The position numbers were made by a program, and so were the translations under genes. The notes below the pieces were generated by a model. The model was not told the DNA's origin. It ran no database searches and saw nothing but the letters and a program-made list of their open reading frames with translations. From [Eubacterium] saphenum (GTDB taxonomy: Bacteria; Bacillota; Clostridia; Oscillospirales; Ruminococcaceae), in the NCBI GenBank assembly GCA_004555855.1, contig SFJQ01000026.1, positions 1 to 17,676 on the forward strand: a stretch of 17,676 nucleotides of DNA. The letters are read 5' to 3'. This document shows, piece after piece, positions 13,826 through 17,676 of the stretch (its first letter is position 1; every line of letters starts with the position of its first letter).

Positions 13826-15349
13826 TTACCAAACAATATTTACGTCCTCGCCGTTTTCCAGCTTTTGAATGTTCTCCAGAAGCCTTTCGACATAAACCGA
13901 ACGCACCTTGAAAACCGGCTTTCCGTCAAGCGTGACGATGTTTTTGCGCTCGCTTTCACCGTAAAACCCGAGCGTGTTCTCTTTTGCGCCATAGAGCTTC
14001 GCGTAATCCTCGGTATAGGTGAATTTGACGGTAACTGCCGGTTCTCCGACAGCTTCTCCCGTGTAAACCTCCTCGCCGATTGAACCGGCAAGCTGCTCGA
14101 AAAATTTGCGGAAATTCTCGCCGTCAAGCGTCTTTCCGCCGAGCAAAGCAGTTTTGCCTTCCACGTTGATTTCAAACGTGTAAACCTTGCCCGAAACGCT
14201 TATTTCAACGCTTTCGCAGCCGTAAATATACGGAGAAAGCGGTCTTGCCGAAACGTAATCGGCGGGGTTGAAATCGTACCACGGAGCCGCCTGCGTTGAA
14301 ATCACGAAAATCCCCGGCACTCCGACAAGCGTCGCGTAATAGCCCGTCACCTCGTAAAGCTGCGGGGTATCCGAACTGCTTTCCGATACGACTTGTTTTA
14401 CCTTGTCGCCCAGCAGAAGCGTGCGTTCCTCGCCGCCATAGCTGAACACCACGGTGCAGAACGGGTCGTCAAGCCCGCATTTCATCATATTTTCCGCGTT
14501 CGACTCGAGATACGCGCACTCCTTCATCGTCAAGCCGCAAACGCCTCCAACGAGCGTGCCGCCCTTCGATACGTTAATCTCAGCGTTATATGGGCTTGTG
14601 AAACGGTGCGTATTCAGCGTTGACACGACATAATTTTCATCATCGCGTGCCGCCTCAAGCTCCGACATATAGCGGATTTCAACAGGCTCTTCCAAATCCT
14701 TGCGCGTGATTGTGATATAATCGACATTTTCTTCATCGCCGAGTGACTTTGTAATCAGCAGATTTGCGTAATCCTTGATATCATCAAACGCTCCCGAAAC
14801 ATCACCAGTGTACGCCAGCATAACCCTGTCGCCCTCTTTAAAGTACACGGTTGAGGTGTTTGAGGGGTTTTCGATACCGAAAAGCAGCTCGGTTTTCGTG
14901 CCGTCGTCAAAGGTCAGCGAAACCGTTGCCCGAGGCGATTTCAAGCCGTATTTTTCCAAATCCTCGGCGTTTTCCTCAACAACGCTTTTCGCTGTCAGCG
15001 AGGCAAACCCGCCGATAAAGCTCCGAACAGCGCTGTCGCTTTGTCCAACGCCGAGCAGCTCGTCGCTCGTCCAGTAATATGAAGCGGCAACCGTTCCGTC
15101 GTCGCTTGATGAAGCGCGCGTTTTTCGGTTGAAAGTGAAGCTGCCGTGCTCGTTTTTAACGGAAATCGCGAGAACATTGTCCGCAGATTTGCCGATAATC
15201 TGAACCTCCTGCGACTGCGAAACAGACGCTTCCGAGGAGTTTTCCTGCTCTTTTTTCGGCGCGGTCAGCAGTAAAATCACCGCCGCAATCGCCAGAACCA
15301 AGCAAGCCGCGCCCGCTATCAGCGCTTTTTTCGCGGTTTTGCTCATCAT
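13826..15349 (-). CDS. DUF4340-type membrane-anchored protein
   Basis: The 507-residue protein has one N-terminal membrane segment (about residues 9-31, ALIAGAACLVLAIAAVILLL), then a long extracytoplasmic region. It contains repeated YGLKSPRATVSLTFDDG-like and LLFG/LLLGD modules (KYGLKSPRATVSLTFDDGTK, KCGLDDPFCTVVFSYGGEER). These paired repeats, each with a Gly-Leu-x-x-Pro turn, are what I know of DUF4340. Proteins of this type usually follow a GldG-like gene beside an ABC-2 permease, as here; the function is not established. It overlaps the GldG-like stop by an ATGA. Two consecutive ATGs (15349, 15346) share AGGAGG upstream, so the start is ambiguous by one codon. A longer frame to 15415 runs inside the GldG-like gene and is not used. 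No catalytic motif was recognised. Confidence 0.85.
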   Translation of the reverse strand: MMSKTAKKALIAGAACLVLAIAAVILLLTAPKKEQENSSEASVSQSQEVQIIGKSADNVLAISVKNEHGSFTFNRKTRASSSDDGTVAASYYWTSDELLGVGQSDSAVRSFIGGFASLTAKSVVEENAEDLEKYGLKSPRATVSLTFDDGTKTELLFGIENPSNTSTVYFKEGDRVMLAYTGDVSGAFDDIKDYANLLITKSLGDEENVDYITITRKDLEEPVEIRYMSELEAARDDENYVVSTLNTHRFTSPYNAEINVSKGGTLVGGVCGLTMKECAYLESNAENMMKCGLDDPFCTVVFSYGGEERTLLLGDKVKQVVSESSSDTPQLYEVTGYYATLVGVPGIFVISTQAAPWYDFNPADYVSARPLSPYIYGCESVEISVSGKVYTFEINVEGKTALLGGKTLDGENFRKFFEQLAGSIGEEVYTGEAVGEPAVTVKFTYTEDYAKLYGAKENTLGFYGESERKNIVTLDGKPVFKVRSVYVERLLENIQKLENGEDVNIVW

Positions 15350-16902
15350 CTGTGCCTCCTGCGAACCCAGACCACTATTCCCAAGACCACAACCGCTGTC
15401 GGAATAACCGCGCAAAGTACTATCACAAGCACGTTCGCGGTCGATTCGGTCATCTCAAACCGGATATCCGAAACCGCTTTCGGGCTTATCGTAACAGTCT
15501 TTTCCTTGCCCGAAACGCTGTCGAAAAGGTCGAGGAAGAAATCGGAGTTGTTCGCGTTTCCGTAGGCGAAGAAATAGCTGCCCGAGAGCTGGTCCGAGCC
15601 TATCGCGCAAACCCTGCTCGCGGTACCGTCCGAGGTGGTTTTCGAGGACATTATAACATCGTTGAAAACACCCGTTTCGGCAGTGCTGAAATCGAAGTCC
15701 TTGTCAGCGTCGAGCGGGAACAGGAACGCGTTCGGGTTGGTTTTCATCAGCACCTCAAGCGTGTTCTGCGAACGCTCCAGCGCATAAACGGGACGCAAAT
15801 CCGCGCCCATTGTGTAGCCGTCGTATTCGCCGGTGTAGCTCGACTCGACAACCTCCTGCAAATGCGCGTAAGCCGTCTGCTGACCGTTGATTATGATGCG
15901 GCTGTCGGCGTTGCTCTGACCGATAACCGAGAATCCCACGGACAGCCCCCAATCACTCAAGAACGAATCTATGTTCGGGGTTTTCGGCTGCGAGGTTGAC
16001 GCGAAATAGTACACGTTTTTGCCGTACTTGCCGTTGTTGTCGAGGAATTTGTCCAGCTTCTTCAGCGAAGCTTCATCGTAATCCGTAAGCGGTGCATAAA
16101 CAACCGCGAAATCAAAGCTCTCGTCAATTTCAAGAGTTTTCGCGAGATTTACCGCTTCAACCTCGTATCCGTTTTTCGAGAGGAACGATTTGAGCGTTGA
16201 GCTGTCGCTCTCGTTAAAGCCCTCGAGGAAAGCCACTTTCACGGGATTTTCATCGGAAACGTAAAGCATTGCAGAAAGCGCAGCCTGCTCAATCGACGAG
16301 CCCATGATATAGCCGTAATAGTAGTAATAATAAGCCGCCATTTCGTTGTCCAAGCCGAAGTAATCGGACTGCGTGAGAACTTTGTATCTTCCGTTCTGCG
16401 CGTTCTCAACAATGATATTATTCGCGCTCAGGGATACGCCCGAATATTTTGAAGCGAATGTTGGATTTTTCGTCAGGTCAATGAAGTCAAGATTTATGTG
16501 AGCGCTCTTTTTCGCCATTTTTTGGAGAATTTCGCTCACCTGTTTATAATAAGTTCCCTGCTCGGAAAAGGCTTGTTCAGTGCTGAGAACCGTTATCGAA
16601 ACATCTCGCGAAAGCGTGTTTTCAAGGTAATCCTCGGTTTTTTCATCAAGCGTGTAAAGACCCGTTGCCGTGAGGTCTGCCTCTGCGCCAAGACGCTCAG
16701 AAACCATTCCCACAACAACGTTCAGCAAGATTATTCCCGCCAGCACCGCCGCCGTGAAAACCGCAGACAAAGCGCGATGCTTTTTGATTGCTTTTGTATC
16801 GGGAGCTTCGTTTTCAACAGCCTGCTCAGCCGTTTCCAAAGCGTTCTTCTTTGCTTCATCAACCGTTTCGCGATTGATTTTTGCTGAATTTTTCTTGCTC
16901 AT
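15346..16902 (-). CDS. GldG-like ABC-transporter auxiliary protein
   Basis: The 518-residue protein has a charged cytoplasmic N-terminus, a membrane segment at about 45-67 and a second at about 491-512 ending in RRRHR, so the large central domain is predicted to face outward. Segments such as YTLDEKTEDYLENTLSRDVSITVLSTEQAF and LDFIDLTKNPTFASKYSG match the ABC_transp_aux/GldG pattern, and FAVVYAPLTDYDEASLKKLDKFLDNNGK matches its GATase-like part. In Bacteroidota GldG works with GldA and GldF in gliding; in Clostridia the role is unknown. The ATG at 16902 has AAAGGGGG upstream and lies 12 nt after the permease stop; its stop overlaps the DUF4340 gene. A run of six tyrosines (16315-16332) is unusual. 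Confidence 0.88.
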   Translation of the reverse strand: MSKKNSAKINRETVDEAKKNALETAEQAVENEAPDTKAIKKHRALSAVFTAAVLAGIILLNVVVGMVSERLGAEADLTATGLYTLDEKTEDYLENTLSRDVSITVLSTEQAFSEQGTYYKQVSEILQKMAKKSAHINLDFIDLTKNPTFASKYSGVSLSANNIIVENAQNGRYKVLTQSDYFGLDNEMAAYYYYYYGYIMGSSIEQAALSAMLYVSDENPVKVAFLEGFNESDSSTLKSFLSKNGYEVEAVNLAKTLEIDESFDFAVVYAPLTDYDEASLKKLDKFLDNNGKYGKNVYYFASTSQPKTPNIDSFLSDWGLSVGFSVIGQSNADSRIIINGQQTAYAHLQEVVESSYTGEYDGYTMGADLRPVYALERSQNTLEVLMKTNPNAFLFPLDADKDFDFSTAETGVFNDVIMSSKTTSDGTASRVCAIGSDQLSGSYFFAYGNANNSDFFLDLFDSVSGKEKTVTISPKAVSDIRFEMTESTANVLVIVLCAVIPTAVVVLGIVVWVRRRHR

Positions 16903-16914
16903 ACTTTTCCCCCT

Positions 16915-17634
16915 TTACGCTCTGCGGCGGCGTTCAAGAACGCGCGTTGCCAAGAAAATAAACATACCCGTAAGGCTAAGGAAGAAAACAACCGAAGCAA
17001 GGCTGAAAATCCCGCCGGTAAACTCGGAGAATTTCCCGAAAACCGACAGAAAATCTATGACTTTTTTGAAATTCTCATCGGACACATAGCCCGAAATAAT
17101 ATCAAACGTGCAAATGACAATATTCGCGCCGATTGAGCCGAGCGCTGCAATCATCTGGTTGTCCGTGAGGCTTGAGATAAACACGTCTAGCGCCGTGAAA
17201 ACCGCGCCTATCAGCAGCATTCCCGCGAAATTTCCCCAGAACGCCGGCCAGCCGAACTCCGAGCCGCCGTTTCCGACAGCAACAGCGAGGAATATCGCGT
17301 AAATCAGCATCACAAGCGCCGCGCAAAAATACACAAAAAATGCCGCGATGAATTTGCCGAATACTATCCCGAAAAGGCTCACCGGACTGCTTAACGCAAG
17401 ACGGTCGGTGTTCTGTCGGCGCTCTTCAGCAAAGGTTCGCATTGTGAGGACGGGAATTATTACCAGAATGATGAAAAACATCAGCACAAAAACTCCCGAC
17501 ATATCCGCGCTTCCCGAGGACAGGCAGTTCATCCACAAAAAAAGTCCCGAAAAGCCGTAAAATACCGCCAAAAAAACATATCCCAGCGGAGAAGTGAAAT
17601 ACGAAGAAATTTCTCTTTTGATTATCGCCGTCAT
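16915..17634 (-). CDS. ABC-2 type transporter permease, GldF-like
   Basis: The 239-residue integral membrane protein starts MTAIIKREISSYFTSPLGYVF, a hallmark of Gld/Nos-type ABC-2 permeases. It has about six membrane segments, and the conserved cytoplasmic motif TMRTFAEERRQNTDRLALSSPVS before GIVFGKF. Segments near residues 15-35, 48-65, 95-120, 133-150, 160-180 and 210-230 are strongly hydrophobic. Its ATG overlaps the stop of the preceding reading frame (ATGA) and GGAGGG lies upstream. The probable ATPase partner is the truncated gene at the window edge. The substrate is unknown; export of a small molecule or assembly of a surface structure are both possible. Confidence 0.92.
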   Translation of the reverse strand: MTAIIKREISSYFTSPLGYVFLAVFYGFSGLFLWMNCLSSGSADMSGVFVLMFFIILVIIPVLTMRTFAEERRQNTDRLALSSPVSLFGIVFGKFIAAFFVYFCAALVMLIYAIFLAVAVGNGGSEFGWPAFWGNFAGMLLIGAVFTALDVFISSLTDNQMIAALGSIGANIVICTFDIISGYVSDENFKKVIDFLSVFGKFSEFTGGIFSLASVVFFLSLTGMFIFLATRVLERRRRA

Positions 17635-17675
17635 TCGTCTTTCCCTCCGTAAAAATCGCCTGTGGTGAGCTTCAG
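17631..17675 (-). CDS. C-terminal end of a probable ABC-transporter ATPase (5' part outside window)
   Basis: The last 14 codons read LKLTTGDFYGGKDE and then TGA, which overlaps the permease start in an ATGA. An FLxLT-like element close to the C-terminus is common in ATPases of the GldA/CcmA type, and an ATPase is expected directly upstream of this permease. The identification therefore rests mainly on context. The reading frame is the only one of the three that ends at the permease start in this way; one alternative frame is open but runs into the permease itself. Confidence 0.5.
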   Translation of the reverse strand: MKLTTGDFYGGKDE

Positions 17676-17676
17676 G

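Noticed and set aside
1..17676. CRISPR array, tRNA, rRNA, insertion sequence or prophage
   Set aside because: I found no regularly spaced repeats, cloverleaf sequence, transposase or phage gene. Gene-free gaps are all shorter than 200 nt and are accounted for by promoters, operators and terminators.

Overview
All recognisable genes in this 17.7 kb window lie on the minus strand, so transcription runs from high to low coordinates. The gene set suggests a strictly anaerobic low-GC Gram-positive-type bacterium of the class Clostridia, probably near the Ruminococcaceae/Oscillospiraceae. The pointers are an oxygen-sensitive class III ribonucleotide reductase, formate-tetrahydrofolate ligase, strong GGAGG-type ribosome binding sites, TTGACA/TATAAT-type promoters, and a GldF/GldG/DUF4340 cassette beside a divergent second type II topoisomerase. 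The family-level placement is inference; no rRNA is present to confirm it.

Reading in the direction of transcription, the window opens with the last codons of a probable ABC-transporter ATPase (17675-17631). It continues with an ABC-2 permease (17634-16915), a GldG-like membrane-anchored auxiliary protein (16902-15346), a DUF4340-type membrane-anchored protein (15349-13826) and a 91-residue protein of unknown function (13797-13522). Overlaps and short gaps make this one operon, and it ends at a strong hairpin terminator (13500-13451).

A promoter at 13415-13387 starts the second and longest unit: a divergent GyrB/ParE-like subunit, a zeta-toxin-like P-loop kinase, a GyrA/ParC-like subunit, fhs, tsaE, tsaB, rpiB, upp and, after a GC-rich hairpin, recQ. 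Adjacent genes overlap or are separated by 1-63 nt, so this looks like a single housekeeping operon. It joins DNA topology and repair (topoisomerase, RecQ), one-carbon metabolism (Fhs), the t6A tRNA modification (TsaE, TsaB), pentose phosphate isomerisation (RpiB) and uracil salvage (Upp).

The third unit is nrdD-nrdG, the anaerobic ribonucleotide reductase and its radical-SAM activase, with nrdG cut by the window edge. Its promoter has a perfect -10 and a near-perfect -35. Two NrdR-box-like palindromes lie exactly 31 bp apart, one filling the promoter spacer and one just past the expected transcription start, so repression by NrdR is strongly suggested.

Most of the window is conserved housekeeping content. 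The parts most worth a second look are the kinase gene wedged between the two topoisomerase subunits, the non-canonical drug-contact residues of that topoisomerase, the tandem NrdR boxes, and the Gld-like cassette with its small companion protein. I saw no tRNA, rRNA, CRISPR array, insertion sequence or phage gene.
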